Assembly: GCA_965232455.1 (NCBI GenBank)
Contig: OZ246981.1
Coordinates: 62,001-126,000, forward strand
DNA length: 64,000 nt
Origin: JBFGFX01 sp965232455
GTDB taxonomy: Bacteria; Pseudomonadota; Gammaproteobacteria; Steroidobacterales; Woeseiaceae
Reading direction: 5' to 3'
Positions 9,262 through 18,733 of this stretch are shown in pieces. Under the pieces are notes generated by a model that was not told where the DNA came from, searched no databases, and saw only the letters and a list, made by a program, of their open reading frames with translations. Numbering within the stretch: position 1 is the stretch's first letter; each line of letters opens with the position of its first letter. The translations under genes were made by a program, and so were the position numbers.

Positions 9262-10791
9262 CTACCCGGACATTGCCGCCACCGCCTCGGGATAGTGTTT
9301 CCATCGTCCGCTGGAGCGTCGATGCAACGGCTCGCGAACCTGCCAGATACTGGCGGTCTTGACCAGGGTCTCGGCGCGATGGAATTCGAGACAGCGCTCG
9401 CTCCACGCGACGCCCAAGAAGTCGATCACGCTGCGGACTACGGGTTCGGGGTCGGTGACGAGCTCGTCGTAATTCACCGAATGCAGGTTGTCGGGCATGA
9501 TCCCCGCCCAGTGCTCGACCAGCGCGTTCTGCTGTTCGTAATAGTGGGCGATATCGGCGAGATCGCAGGCGTAGTTCAGATTGCCGCCGAGATGCTGGAA
9601 ATACACGGACAGGCAGTTGTCGCGTTTGTCGCGACGCGTGTGAATGATTCGAGCCTCTGGGAAAAGCACCCGGATCAGGCCGAGATGCATGAGATTGTCG
9701 GGCCGTTTGTCGGTCACGTACTCTGCCTTGGGAACCAGATCGGCGCGCAAGCGCAGGTATTCGTCCGCGGCTGCCGTGATATCCGCAGGCGTTGCGGTTT
9801 CGAGCCGCTGCGGATACGGTGCGAGCCGTTTTGACATCAGCCAGGGCAGCAGGTCGAGTTCTCCGCCTGCCTCGATATCGGGATGCGCCGCGAGAATCTG
9901 CTCGACCAGCGTCGAACCGGATCGAAACATACCGCAGATGAAGATCGGCGTCGCCGACGAGCTGCCTTCGAGCGACTCGACTCTGCGGCGATCGAAAAAG
10001 CGGCATATCGACTGCCGGGCGTTCTCCACGGCCGACCGGTCGTAGGGTGCTTGCCGGCGCCGACTCATTGCGTTCGCCGCCCGGTAGGCCGTATATGCCT
10101 CGTCGTATCGGCCCAGATCGTCGAGGACCTTGCCCTCGGCAAAACGCAGACCTTCGCCGGCCAGCCTGTCGTTTGTACGGGTTTGTCCAGCGCGCAGCGT
10201 CTCGAGCAGCGGGTCGCCGGCGTCGTCGATCCGTCGTGCATACGCCAATCGAATCAGCGAGTCCCAGTGCGTGGAGTCGATCGCCAGGATTTTTTCGTAA
10301 AGCTCGATTGCCGCGTCCCGATCGCCGCATTCTTCGTTCAGCCCGGCCAGGTTGTACATCGCGGGTACGTAGTTCGGGTGGACGTCGAGTGCGCGCCGGT
10401 AATGACTCCGGGCATCCCCGGGTCGCCGCAGCTCGGCGTACAAAACACCCAGATTCGAGTACACTTCTTCGACGCCGTTGATCCCCAGGTGTATTGCCTT
10501 CTCATACGCGGCAATGGCGTCGTCGTGGCGCTTTACCTTCCGATACAGCAATGCGACGTTGAAGTACGCCGAGGCCATGTTGGGCTGCCGCGCGAGCAGT
10601 CGGGTGTAATGGCCGATGGCGGCGTCGGTGTCACCGAGCCGGTCGAGCAGCGTGGCCAGGTGCGCGTAGTAGAACAACTCGTCGGGATGGGCGTCGGTCG
10701 ACCGAACGAGCATGGCCACTGCTTCCTGCACGCGGCCCCGGTCGATCAGTCGCTCGACCGCTTCGAGGGTTGCCGTCGGATCATTGTTCAT
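9262..10791 (-). CDS. TPR repeat-containing sulfotransferase family protein
   Basis: 509 residues. The N-terminal half is tandem tetratricopeptide repeats (roughly residues 5-230, with YFNVALLYRKVKRHDDAIAAYEKAI-type units). The C-terminal half is a PAPS-dependent sulfotransferase-like domain, with a 5'-phosphosulfate loop IFICGMFRSGSTLVEQIL and a 3'-phosphate-binding segment RRDKRDNCLSVYF. The usual fold follows, ending in NYDELVTDPE. There is no signal peptide, so it is predicted cytoplasmic. ATG 10791 overlaps the preceding TPR-oxygenase gene by 11 bases; GTG 10812 is an alternative. The sulfuryl acceptor is unknown, and TPRs usually bind a protein or peptide partner. Confidence 0.88.
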   Translation of the reverse strand: MNNDPTATLEAVERLIDRGRVQEAVAMLVRSTDAHPDELFYYAHLATLLDRLGDTDAAIGHYTRLLARQPNMASAYFNVALLYRKVKRHDDAIAAYEKAIHLGINGVEEVYSNLGVLYAELRRPGDARSHYRRALDVHPNYVPAMYNLAGLNEECGDRDAAIELYEKILAIDSTHWDSLIRLAYARRIDDAGDPLLETLRAGQTRTNDRLAGEGLRFAEGKVLDDLGRYDEAYTAYRAANAMSRRRQAPYDRSAVENARQSICRFFDRRRVESLEGSSSATPIFICGMFRSGSTLVEQILAAHPDIEAGGELDLLPWLMSKRLAPYPQRLETATPADITAAADEYLRLRADLVPKAEYVTDKRPDNLMHLGLIRVLFPEARIIHTRRDKRDNCLSVYFQHLGGNLNYACDLADIAHYYEQQNALVEHWAGIMPDNLHSVNYDELVTDPEPVVRSVIDFLGVAWSERCLEFHRAETLVKTASIWQVREPLHRRSSGRWKHYPEAVAAMSG

Positions 10792-12631
10792 CGCTGGCGG
10801 GGGCGACGTCAAAAGCGACGGTCAGTCTGGAACCTTCCGTGTCGAACGGCACGGTGCCGTGCCACATGTATGACGGGAACAGCACGAGCCGGCCCGGAGC
10901 CGGTTGAATTCGGCGTTTCGCGGCGCCCGCCTCGCCGATGTCGATGTCGGGCGCGCCGAACGTCAACCCGCCGCCGTGGGCGTCGGATTCCGACAGCGCT
11001 TTTGGAAGCTGGACGTAGTAGGCCGAGGATATCCAGCCGAGTGGATGTACGTGCATGGTATGGAAGCCGCTGCGCGCGAGCTTGACGGACCAGGACGCCG
11101 CAAAACGGAACGCGCCGAGGCGCCGTGAAAACAGCGGATGCTCGGGATTCGTCGGGAAGCTGTCGATGTAGTCGCGGATGCATGTTTCCAGGGCCGCGAC
11201 CAGTTGCTGAATCGCCGGTTCCCGCCGGACAAACAAGTCGCCGCTCGTCTGGCTCCCGTGCCGCAGCGTCTGCTGCGCGGGATGCCGTTTCGCGATGTGC
11301 AGCGGTTCGAGCGCGGCGGCAAGAGCCTCATTGAACTCGTCGATACTGGCGAAGCCGGCCGGTACGGGCAGCTCGTAGATACGCACCATCCCGTCGTAGT
11401 CGTTCAACAGCGGGTCGCGCGCGTCGCCCAACATGCGCCAGCACAGCGACAGATAGGCCAGCGCGCGCTGGTCGAACGGCATCCGTGCGGCGCCGATCTG
11501 CGCCTGGTCGAGCGCTTCGTTGGGGCGTCCGCAGGCGAGCAGCGCGCGCGCGTAACTGATGTGATGATTTGGCACGGAAGCTTGCGAGGCAACGGCTCTT
11601 GCATGCATGGACAATGCCTCTTCCCAGCGCCGTTGCTCCTCCAGGCTGTAAGCGAGCGCGCTTTTCAGTTCGCCGGATTCCGGGGCAAACGTAAGTCCCT
11701 CTCGCAGTACCGACTCGGCCGCGGCGTGTTTGTCCTGCTGGTTGAGCGCCGTTGCCCACGCGACGCGGAGGTCGATGGCGGCCGGAAAGCGTTCGAGCGC
11801 CCGTGCGTAGGACTGCAGATAATCCCCGAGTTGCTCGTGTTGCCACAGCAACGAGTTCAGGTTGCGGTGTGAGTCGAGATTGCGCGGGTCGCGCTCCAGG
11901 GCCCGACGATACGCGTCGATAGCGCCGACCGCGTCGCCCGTGTCGATGAGCGCGTTGCCGACGTTAAGGTGGAGTTCGGCCCGGTCCAGACCGAGATCCC
12001 GCGCAGCGCCGTAGTGGCTCAGGGCTTCCTCGGGGCGGTGCCGCAGCCGCAGACAGACGCCCAGATTGTGGTGCGCCTCCGCGTAGTCCGGCTCGAACAT
12101 CAGCGCTTCACGATAGGCGGCAACGGCCTCTTCGTATTGCCCGCGGCGCTGTTCGACGAGACCGATGCCGAGCCAGGCCCGCGCGTCCCTGGGATCGATC
12201 GCGAGGCACCGGCGAAAGGCTTCTTCGGCGTCCTGAAGGCGGCCAGTGTCGATCAGGCAAAGCCCGAGATTGCGCCAGGCATCGCGAAAGCGCGGCTGAA
12301 GCTCGCACGCACGTCGATAGCTGTCGACCGCGTCCATCGGCCGGCCGGCGCGTTTGAGCGCATTGCCGAGATTGTTGGCCACCTCGGCCTGCTCGGGAAA
12401 CAGGCGCAACGATTCACGCATGTAGGCGATTGCCTCCGCGTATTCGCCACGCTGTGAGTGCAGCAAGCCGAAGAACTGCAGGCCCAGCGGATGCGACGGG
12501 TTCTGTTCCAGAAAACTCCGATACAACGGGTAGGCGACTTCGAGCTGTCCCGCGCGATGTGCGTTCACGGCCCGACCCAGCATCTCGGGCAGGGATTCAA
12601 CCGTCGAATCGGATGCGTCTTTTGCGCTCAT
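10781..12631 (-). CDS. TPR repeat protein with C-terminal putative 2OG-Fe(II) oxygenase domain
   Basis: 616 residues. About eleven TPR units occupy residues 15-400. The last 200 residues match the putative 2OG-Fe(II) oxygenase family found at the end of TPR proteins: HVHPLGWISSAYYVQLPK supplies the first metal ligand region, and PAPGRLVLFPSYMWHGTVPF the distal His. A basic residue near the end (SRLTVAFDV) probably binds 2-oxoglutarate. It is translationally coupled to the following TPR-sulfotransferase. A perfect terminator separates both from the TonB receptor upstream. It probably hydroxylates a protein or peptide held by the repeats; the substrate is unknown. Confidence 0.85.
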   Translation of the reverse strand: MSAKDASDSTVESLPEMLGRAVNAHRAGQLEVAYPLYRSFLEQNPSHPLGLQFFGLLHSQRGEYAEAIAYMRESLRLFPEQAEVANNLGNALKRAGRPMDAVDSYRRACELQPRFRDAWRNLGLCLIDTGRLQDAEEAFRRCLAIDPRDARAWLGIGLVEQRRGQYEEAVAAYREALMFEPDYAEAHHNLGVCLRLRHRPEEALSHYGAARDLGLDRAELHLNVGNALIDTGDAVGAIDAYRRALERDPRNLDSHRNLNSLLWQHEQLGDYLQSYARALERFPAAIDLRVAWATALNQQDKHAAAESVLREGLTFAPESGELKSALAYSLEEQRRWEEALSMHARAVASQASVPNHHISYARALLACGRPNEALDQAQIGAARMPFDQRALAYLSLCWRMLGDARDPLLNDYDGMVRIYELPVPAGFASIDEFNEALAAALEPLHIAKRHPAQQTLRHGSQTSGDLFVRREPAIQQLVAALETCIRDYIDSFPTNPEHPLFSRRLGAFRFAASWSVKLARSGFHTMHVHPLGWISSAYYVQLPKALSESDAHGGGLTFGAPDIDIGEAGAAKRRIQPAPGRLVLFPSYMWHGTVPFDTEGSRLTVAFDVAPASDEQ

Positions 12632-12801
12632 TGTTCCATTTTAGTCCGGTACGGGACACGCAGGAGCGCCTTCCACGCCCAATTGCCACTCAGTTGCGGC
12701 AAGACGCCGCTTCCGCGACGACGTGCGTGCAGCCCGCGCATCTCGGCCGTGCCGGATCCGCTCAGTCGGCCGGCGGGCGGCACCGCAACCGGGCGATCTT
12801 C
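12632..12801. other. intergenic region before the TPR-oxygenase gene
   Basis: About 170 bases between the receptor terminator and the TPR-oxygenase start. A promoter for the TPR-oxygenase/sulfotransferase pair is expected here, but no convincing -10/-35 pair was found. Confidence 0.3.
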
Positions 12802-12838
12802 CAAAAGAAATGGCGGACTCGCGAGAAGTCCGCCATTT
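12802..12838 (-). terminator. rho-independent terminator of the TonB-dependent receptor gene
   Basis: A perfect 12-bp inverted repeat (AAATGGCGGACT at 12808-12819, AGTCCGCCATTT at 12827-12838) with a seven-base loop lies 19 bases after the receptor stop. Read on the minus strand it is followed by a T-rich run (TTTCTTTT). Confidence 0.85.
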
Positions 12839-12857
12839 GCAGCGGTCGATCGTCAGA

Positions 12858-15767
12858 CTAGAACGTGTGCGTCAGGCCTGCGAACCAGTACCGGCCGAGC
12901 GCGTCCCAGGTGCCGGGCAGCGTGTTGCCGTTGCCGAAGTCCGCAACGTTGCCGAACAGGCCGCTGATGGGCGGGTCCTCGTCGATCAGATTGCTGACGC
13001 CGACGTTGAACATCGTTTCGCCGCCGGCCCAGTCGAGCACGTAGTTGCCCGACACGTCGAAGTAGTCCTGGGCATCGGCTGTGAACCGATCCTGGTTCAG
13101 CTCATCGACTTCGCCGATATGACGCCAGGTGAGCGTCAGGTCGAGATCCCAGGGTGTCGCCCAGGACGTGCTGAAGACGTGTTTGTACTCCGGACGGGCG
13201 CGCTCGCAGGAGCCGCCCCAGAAGCCGGCGCAGTCTTCGACCGGAAAGCCGTCCAGCGGCTGCTGGTCGAAGGTTTCCAGGATCGAGCTGCGTATGGCGA
13301 AGTTGAGGCTGCCGAAATCCCCGATGTCGGTGGCGTAGGAAGCCGAAACGTCGTAGCCGGAAGTCTCGAAAAACCCGATGTTGACCGTCGTTGCATCCAC
13401 GGCCGCGGTGCCGATCCAGAGATTGCCGTTGGGGCCGCGATTGATCTTGTCGCAGAAGCGTGCTTCGCCGGTCAGGCCACACTGGCGGATCGTAAACTCG
13501 GAGCCGAATCCTTCCTTGATCGCGTCATCGACTTCGATGCTCCAGTAGTCGACGCTCACCGAGAGTCCGGGCAGGAACTCGTCCGGTGTGAACACGACGC
13601 CGATCGTGAACGAGTCGGATTCCTCGGGGACCAGTGACGCATCGCCCGCGGCGCTCTCGTTGTACTGGCCTGCCGGGTTTGCCGGCACCGAGCCGTACTG
13701 AGCGGCGGTGACGCCGGTCAGGGCGCACTGTTCCTGCGTGAACTCGGGGCTGCTGCCCGTACAAGGATCGCTGCCCGCCCAGAGCCCGATGTTGCGCGGC
13801 TCGAACAGCTCACGGAGATTCGGTGCGCGCACGGCGCGGGAAACGCCGCCGCGGAACATCAGCGATTCGATGGGCCGCCATTCGCCGCCGACGTTGTAGG
13901 TATCGGTATCGATGCCGGTGCTGTAGTCCGAATAACGATAGCGGAGATCGAGGGACAGCGACTGGAAGCCGGGCCTGTCCTGCACGAGCGGAGCTTTCAC
14001 CTCGACAAAAAATTCGTTGACGTCGAGATTGCCGAGAATGCCGGGGATCGGCCCACCCTGGCCCGCGCCGTCACCCGACGTGAAGCCGACGTCGGGCTGG
14101 AAATCCAGCGACTCGTCGCGGTATTCGTAGCCGATGACGCCCTGGAATCCGTCCGTCGCGCTGGGCAGCACGACGCCGTATTCGCCGAGGTCGACGGTGG
14201 CGTGCGCCACGAGCTGGTCTTGCTCAAGATCGGATTTCGCAAACAGCGGCAGCGTCAGGTAGTCGATCGCCGCCTGTGTGACGCCGCCGGTCTGGAATAC
14301 GTTCCACGGTACGCAGCTCGGGTCGACGACGACCCCGGTGACCGGATCGGGAACGGCCGAGCGACAGACGATGTTACCCGGGTTGTCCGGATCCTCGATA
14401 GCGTCAAATGACCGGCCGATGCGCGAGATCGAAACGTCGTTGTTGTACACCTGGCTGTAGCGCGTCCGAGAGAAGTTTGCGGATACGTCGTAACTCCAGG
14501 CCTCGTTGAGGTCTCCACGAACGCCGACCAGCACGCGGTTAGTGGTGTGCCGCAGATCGTCGAAACGGGGCCCGCCCTCGACGTTGCGGCGGCCGATGTA
14601 CCAGGGTATGACGTCGTCGGTGTCGGTGCAGCCCATGGTCGCGAACTGTTGTGCCGAGAGAAACGCGTTGGAGCAGTTGATGCTGTCGGTCACGAAGAAC
14701 GCTCCGGATGGTGCGATCTGTGCGAGGCTGCGATTGTCCATGAACATGACTTCCGCATAACCCTCGAACGATTCCGTGACCTCGTAGTGGCCGAACAGCC
14801 CGGCAGTCGTACGTTCGTCGGGACGCTGGTAGTGGTTCAGCGGCCCGTAGTTGTAATACGTGTAGTCCCACGGCACGAACTGATCGCCGGCAACGGTGAA
14901 ATACGTGGCGCCGTCGAACGGTGAGAACAGGCCGGTGGGAATCGTTGCGGAGCCCGCGCAGGTGGTGCCGTCGCCACCGCCCCCACCCGTGTCGAGCGTG
15001 CAGGCGCTGTAATCGCGCTCCGACTGAAGGATCGGATCGATCTCGCGATAGCCGATGTATCCGGTGACGTTGCCGCGTCCGTCCGGCGAGTTGACGCCGA
15101 TCAGGACGTTGATGTTCGTCGTGTTACCGTCGGTGACGCTGCCCGGCGCCTGCTCGAAGCCGGCCGCGTCGACAGCCCGGCGAACCGCGCCGTTGCTGTT
15201 GTCGTGCTGGTAACCCGATTGCTGCCAGTCGATCTGGAAGCCCTCGAAGTCACGTTTCGTGATGAAGTTGACGACGCCGGCAACCGCGTCGGCGCCGTAC
15301 ACGGATGATGCGCCGCCGGTCAGCAGTTCGACCCGATCGATGAGCTGGCTCGGAACCTGGTTGACGTCGACAGCCAACTCGAAGGGATTGCCGAAACCCA
15401 TGCGGTGACCGTTGGTCAGCACGAGCGTTCGCTTCGAGCCGAGGCCGCGAAGATCCAGCGTTGCGGTGCCCGTTGCGCCGTTGGCGACCGTCGACGTGAA
15501 TTCCGGCGTGACCTGCGGCAGGCTGTTGACCAGATCCTCGACCCGGGTAACGCCCCGGTGCAGTATTTCGCTGGAATCCAGCGTCGTCACCGGGCTCGAA
15601 GTGACCAGGTTCGGATCGGTTGCGATACGCGATCCGGTGACGATGATTTCCTCGATTTCGGTCGGTAGTGCGTCCTGAGCTTGTGCGACGACGGGTAGTC
15701 CGGTCGCGACCGCCGCGGCGCCGTACAACGCACGGCTGACTGCGAGTGATAGCGTTTTTTGCTTCAT
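12858..15767 (-). CDS. TonB-dependent receptor
   Basis: 969 residues. A signal peptide (residues 1-30, ending AQAQ) is followed by a TonB-box-like EEIIVTGSRI. The plug domain has LDLRGLGSKRTLVLTNGHR and LLTGGASSVYGADAVAGVVNFIT, and the large beta-barrel ends with phenylalanine (YWFAGLTHTF), as outer-membrane barrels do. The size and plug resemble the oxidoreductase-type or catecholate-like receptors that marine gammaproteobacteria use for complex ligands rather than a defined siderophore receptor. It has its own terminator. The flanking genes encode TPR-sulfotransferases and a TPR-oxygenase, not transport partners. The ligand is unknown. Confidence 0.93.
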   Translation of the reverse strand: MKQKTLSLAVSRALYGAAAVATGLPVVAQAQDALPTEIEEIIVTGSRIATDPNLVTSSPVTTLDSSEILHRGVTRVEDLVNSLPQVTPEFTSTVANGATGTATLDLRGLGSKRTLVLTNGHRMGFGNPFELAVDVNQVPSQLIDRVELLTGGASSVYGADAVAGVVNFITKRDFEGFQIDWQQSGYQHDNSNGAVRRAVDAAGFEQAPGSVTDGNTTNINVLIGVNSPDGRGNVTGYIGYREIDPILQSERDYSACTLDTGGGGGDGTTCAGSATIPTGLFSPFDGATYFTVAGDQFVPWDYTYYNYGPLNHYQRPDERTTAGLFGHYEVTESFEGYAEVMFMDNRSLAQIAPSGAFFVTDSINCSNAFLSAQQFATMGCTDTDDVIPWYIGRRNVEGGPRFDDLRHTTNRVLVGVRGDLNEAWSYDVSANFSRTRYSQVYNNDVSISRIGRSFDAIEDPDNPGNIVCRSAVPDPVTGVVVDPSCVPWNVFQTGGVTQAAIDYLTLPLFAKSDLEQDQLVAHATVDLGEYGVVLPSATDGFQGVIGYEYRDESLDFQPDVGFTSGDGAGQGGPIPGILGNLDVNEFFVEVKAPLVQDRPGFQSLSLDLRYRYSDYSTGIDTDTYNVGGEWRPIESLMFRGGVSRAVRAPNLRELFEPRNIGLWAGSDPCTGSSPEFTQEQCALTGVTAAQYGSVPANPAGQYNESAAGDASLVPEESDSFTIGVVFTPDEFLPGLSVSVDYWSIEVDDAIKEGFGSEFTIRQCGLTGEARFCDKINRGPNGNLWIGTAAVDATTVNIGFFETSGYDVSASYATDIGDFGSLNFAIRSSILETFDQQPLDGFPVEDCAGFWGGSCERARPEYKHVFSTSWATPWDLDLTLTWRHIGEVDELNQDRFTADAQDYFDVSGNYVLDWAGGETMFNVGVSNLIDEDPPISGLFGNVADFGNGNTLPGTWDALGRYWFAGLTHTF

Positions 15768-15887
15768 GATCCACCCCCAATAAGCGAGTTAGAGTGACGC
15801 TCGATGGCGTTGGCGCCGGAGCGTGTTGAGACGTGGTATTTTCGTCACATACTAGTGGGGAGGGTCATAAAAGCCTATTAAACGCTT

Positions 15888-15907
15888 AGAGTATTTCGGA
15901 ATACTCT
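15888..15907. repeat. perfect palindrome between receptor and sulfotransferase genes
   Basis: AGAGTATT and AATACTCT flank a TCGG tetraloop: an 8-bp perfect inverted repeat about 120 bases upstream of the receptor start and 40 bases after the upstream sulfotransferase stop. It may be an operator for the receptor or a weak terminator of the sulfotransferase gene, because a TTTT run follows only about 25 bases later. Confidence 0.5.
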
Positions 15908-15946
15908 GTTGTGGCTTAGCAACATAAGGAATAAGGAGGGTCCGTC

Positions 15947-17962
15947 CTAAACAAGCGAACGGTAGCCGTCGATCGCATCGCCGAGCGCGTTCTCAAGCGG
16001 TGAAAGCCAGGTCTCGAACCGTCGCCAGTGGGCGATGCCGCGGCGGTTGATCGGCTGCCGAACCTGTTCCGAACTCGCCGTACTCACCGGTCGGCGGTTC
16101 TCGTGGAAACTCAGGCACGCCGGCTCGAACGGCAGTCCGCAATGGCCGAGCAGTCGCCGCACTTCACCTTCGGTGTCGTCGATAAGGTCTTCGTATATGA
16201 CCCGATGTACGCGCCCCGGTAATACCGTTTCCATATGACGCATGAGGTCGAGGTAATAACGGTAATAGAGGCCGATGTGTTCGAGGCTGTAGCTGAAGTT
16301 CTGCGCTCCGGCGAACAGTTCCTTGTAAATCGACAGACCGCAAGCGAGTGGATGCCGGCGCACGTCGATGATGCGGGAATTCGGCAAAATCAGGTGAATC
16401 AGCCCGATGTGTGCGAAGTTGTTCGGCATTTTGTCGATGAACGACGGCGTGCCGAGCTTGCGGTGTCCGCGCGTGCGCTCCAAGTACGATTGGCCGAGGG
16501 CGGCGAGGCGTTCACGGCCCAGCGTCGCCAGTACATCCGGGTATTGCGAAGCGCCGCTACCGTCCGCCGGGCGGTCCAGTGAGGCTGCAATCGCCGGGAG
16601 GTCGGGCAACTCCATGGTGCCCTCGACGGTGGAGTGGCTGGCGAGAATCTGTTCGACAAGCGTGGAACCGGAGCGCGGCAGCCCGACGATGAAAATCGGA
16701 TCCGGCGCAGGCGAGCCGCAGTCCTCTCGGTCGTCGAAGAACGCGCCCGAAAACAATGACGCGGATCGGCGCACGTGATTCTCGAGTGCGGCGGGATCGT
16801 AGGGGCGGGTGCGCCGCCGCAGTTGATTTCCCCTGTCGTAGTGAAAGAACGATTCTTCATAACGCCGCCGTTCCTCGAGCGCCTTGCCCATCGCGAAATG
16901 AAAGTGGACGCGATCGATGTCCTCGGACGACGATCTGTCGAGTTGTGTCCGCATCGCCTCGAACTCGTCGTCCCGCATCTCGCTGGTCTTCAGGTTGGCG
17001 AGGCTCCAATAAGGTTCGCCGTAGGCGGGCGCGAGCGCAATCGCGTTGCGATAGGCTTCAACACTGTCCGCACGGCGCCCGACCGACTTCAGCATGTGAC
17101 CCAGGCTCGTCCACACGGCCGGTTGATCGAACTCTTCCTGAAGCAGCTCTTCACAAATTTCGATCGATTGGTCGTATTCCAGGAGCTTCACGAGAATTGC
17201 GGCCCGCAGTTTGCGAAGTTCCCTGTCTTTCGGCGCCTGCTCCAGGAGCCGCTCGCATTCGGCAAGGGCCTCGTCGGTCCTGTTCTCGCGCAGCAATATG
17301 ACCGCGTAGTTGTGGCGCGCCCGGGTATAGCCGGGCGCTATCTGAATCGCGCGGCGAAGCAAACGCCCCGCGTCCGCATTGTGGTCATGGCGCTCGGCAA
17401 TGTCCGCCAATAGGCACAATGCGACGATGTCGTTCGGATGGGCCTGCAAACGCCGGCGAACCAGTTTTTCCGCATGCGCGGTCTTGCCGGCGCCGAGCGC
17501 GGCCGCTGCGTCGCGCAATTCTGGCAACTGTGGCGCCAGCTTGACGTAATGCGCGAACGCTTTGTCCGCGCCGGAGACGTCGGCGTTCGCCACCCGCAGG
17601 TCGGCCAATGCCAGCCAGCCGTCCGCGAAATCAGGCCGAACTTCGACGGCCCGCTCGAACGACCGCTCTGCACCAACACGATCATCGAGTTCCCGCTGCG
17701 CGAGCCCGTGCTGCAAGTGGGCGAATGGGGCGTCCGGCCAGTCGTTGCAGAGAGACGATAGGATCTTGACGGCGCGTCTCGCCTTCTGTTGCATGCGCAA
17801 CGCAATGGCCTGATACAGCAACAGGACGGGTTCACCGGGATGCTCACGCAATAGCGCAACTGCGCGAGCTTCGGCGGCCGCCGGGTCGTTGTGCAGCAGG
17901 CGCTCGACGTCCGAAAGGCCGGCGGCTATCGACGGGTTGTCACTGTTTCGATTGATATTCAA
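15947..17962 (-). CDS. TPR repeat-containing sulfotransferase family protein
   Basis: 671 residues. TPR and TPR-like repeats cover roughly residues 15-340, and the sulfotransferase domain follows. Its 5'-phosphosulfate loop is IFIVGLPRSGSTLVEQILASH and the 3'-phosphate segment is DVRRHPLACGLSIYKELF; a later VIYEDLIDDTEGEVRRLLG is also typical. The layout matches the sulfotransferase on the far side of the receptor, and the two look like distant paralogues. It is predicted cytoplasmic. The gene is upstream of and co-oriented with the receptor gene, with 179 bases between. The acceptor is unknown. Confidence 0.88.
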   Translation of the reverse strand: MNINRNSDNPSIAAGLSDVERLLHNDPAAAEARAVALLREHPGEPVLLLYQAIALRMQQKARRAVKILSSLCNDWPDAPFAHLQHGLAQRELDDRVGAERSFERAVEVRPDFADGWLALADLRVANADVSGADKAFAHYVKLAPQLPELRDAAAALGAGKTAHAEKLVRRRLQAHPNDIVALCLLADIAERHDHNADAGRLLRRAIQIAPGYTRARHNYAVILLRENRTDEALAECERLLEQAPKDRELRKLRAAILVKLLEYDQSIEICEELLQEEFDQPAVWTSLGHMLKSVGRRADSVEAYRNAIALAPAYGEPYWSLANLKTSEMRDDEFEAMRTQLDRSSSEDIDRVHFHFAMGKALEERRRYEESFFHYDRGNQLRRRTRPYDPAALENHVRRSASLFSGAFFDDREDCGSPAPDPIFIVGLPRSGSTLVEQILASHSTVEGTMELPDLPAIAASLDRPADGSGASQYPDVLATLGRERLAALGQSYLERTRGHRKLGTPSFIDKMPNNFAHIGLIHLILPNSRIIDVRRHPLACGLSIYKELFAGAQNFSYSLEHIGLYYRYYLDLMRHMETVLPGRVHRVIYEDLIDDTEGEVRRLLGHCGLPFEPACLSFHENRRPVSTASSEQVRQPINRRGIAHWRRFETWLSPLENALGDAIDGYRSLV

Positions 17963-18058
17963 AATCGATGTGGGGCCATTCGGGCCGGTGCGGCTACGAT
18001 CCAGTTCGAGACGGGTTCTAGTCTACTGCTTGGGATCGATTGCGAATAGGAAACGGTC

Positions 18059-18535
18059 ATGCGAATAATTTCTTTCTCCTGGCTGGTGCTTGCTTCCGTC
18101 GCCGCCGCGGACGAGGCTTTCGTGCGCGCCGTGCTCGACTGCAGCTCGTTGTCGTCACCGGGCGAACGCCTTGCGTGTTATGACAGCGTCGTCACCGACC
18201 GCGCCGGTCACGATGCGGAGCCGGCGGAACCTGCCGAGGTTGATTCCGAGGACCTCTTCGGGATGAGTCCGGCCGCGGCGCAGCGCGCGCTGGAGGAATC
18301 AACTGGCCATGAGCGCATCGATCGTGTCGAGGCCACGATCGTCCGGCTGACGGCCGTTGAGCCGAACAAGGTTGCGGTCGTGCTCGACAACGGCCAAACC
18401 TGGCGGCAGACAACCGCGTCGTCGCTGCGACTCTCCGAGGGCGATTCCGTCGTGATTCGACGGCGCAGCTTGGGATCGCACACGCTGCAGAAAGCGGGCG
18501 GTGCACGATCGATGAAGGTAAAACGCCTGAAGTAG
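18059..18535 (+). CDS. small exported protein of unknown function
   Basis: 158 residues with an N-terminal signal-like segment (residues 1-17, ending VAAA/D). It then has a CSSLSSPGERLACYDSV stretch, resembling the C-x(n)-RLxCYD pattern common in short periplasmic proteins that form one disulphide. The C-terminal half looks like a small beta barrel (VAVVLDNGQTWRQ...LSEGDSVVIRR). ATG 18059 follows AGGAAA. It diverges from the TPR-sulfotransferase. I do not recognise a functional family. Confidence 0.7.
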   Translation: MRIISFSWLVLASVAAADEAFVRAVLDCSSLSSPGERLACYDSVVTDRAGHDAEPAEPAEVDSEDLFGMSPAAAQRALEESTGHERIDRVEATIVRLTAVEPNKVAVVLDNGQTWRQTTASSLRLSEGDSVVIRRRSLGSHTLQKAGGARSMKVKRLK

Positions 18536-18733
18536 GCGCCGATCCCCGTCGGTACGTCAAGCAGACGAAATCCGAACGGCAAGGGGCATGCGACATCGAG
18601 GCCCGCGACAGTGTTTCACCGTAGCCATCCCCATCGTTTGTTAAACTAGCCTGGATCGTGGCCAGCCGGCGTATTTGCCGGTTCTCGACGAAACATCGCC
18701 CGACCCGAGAATGACAACAAGACGTAAGGAACG

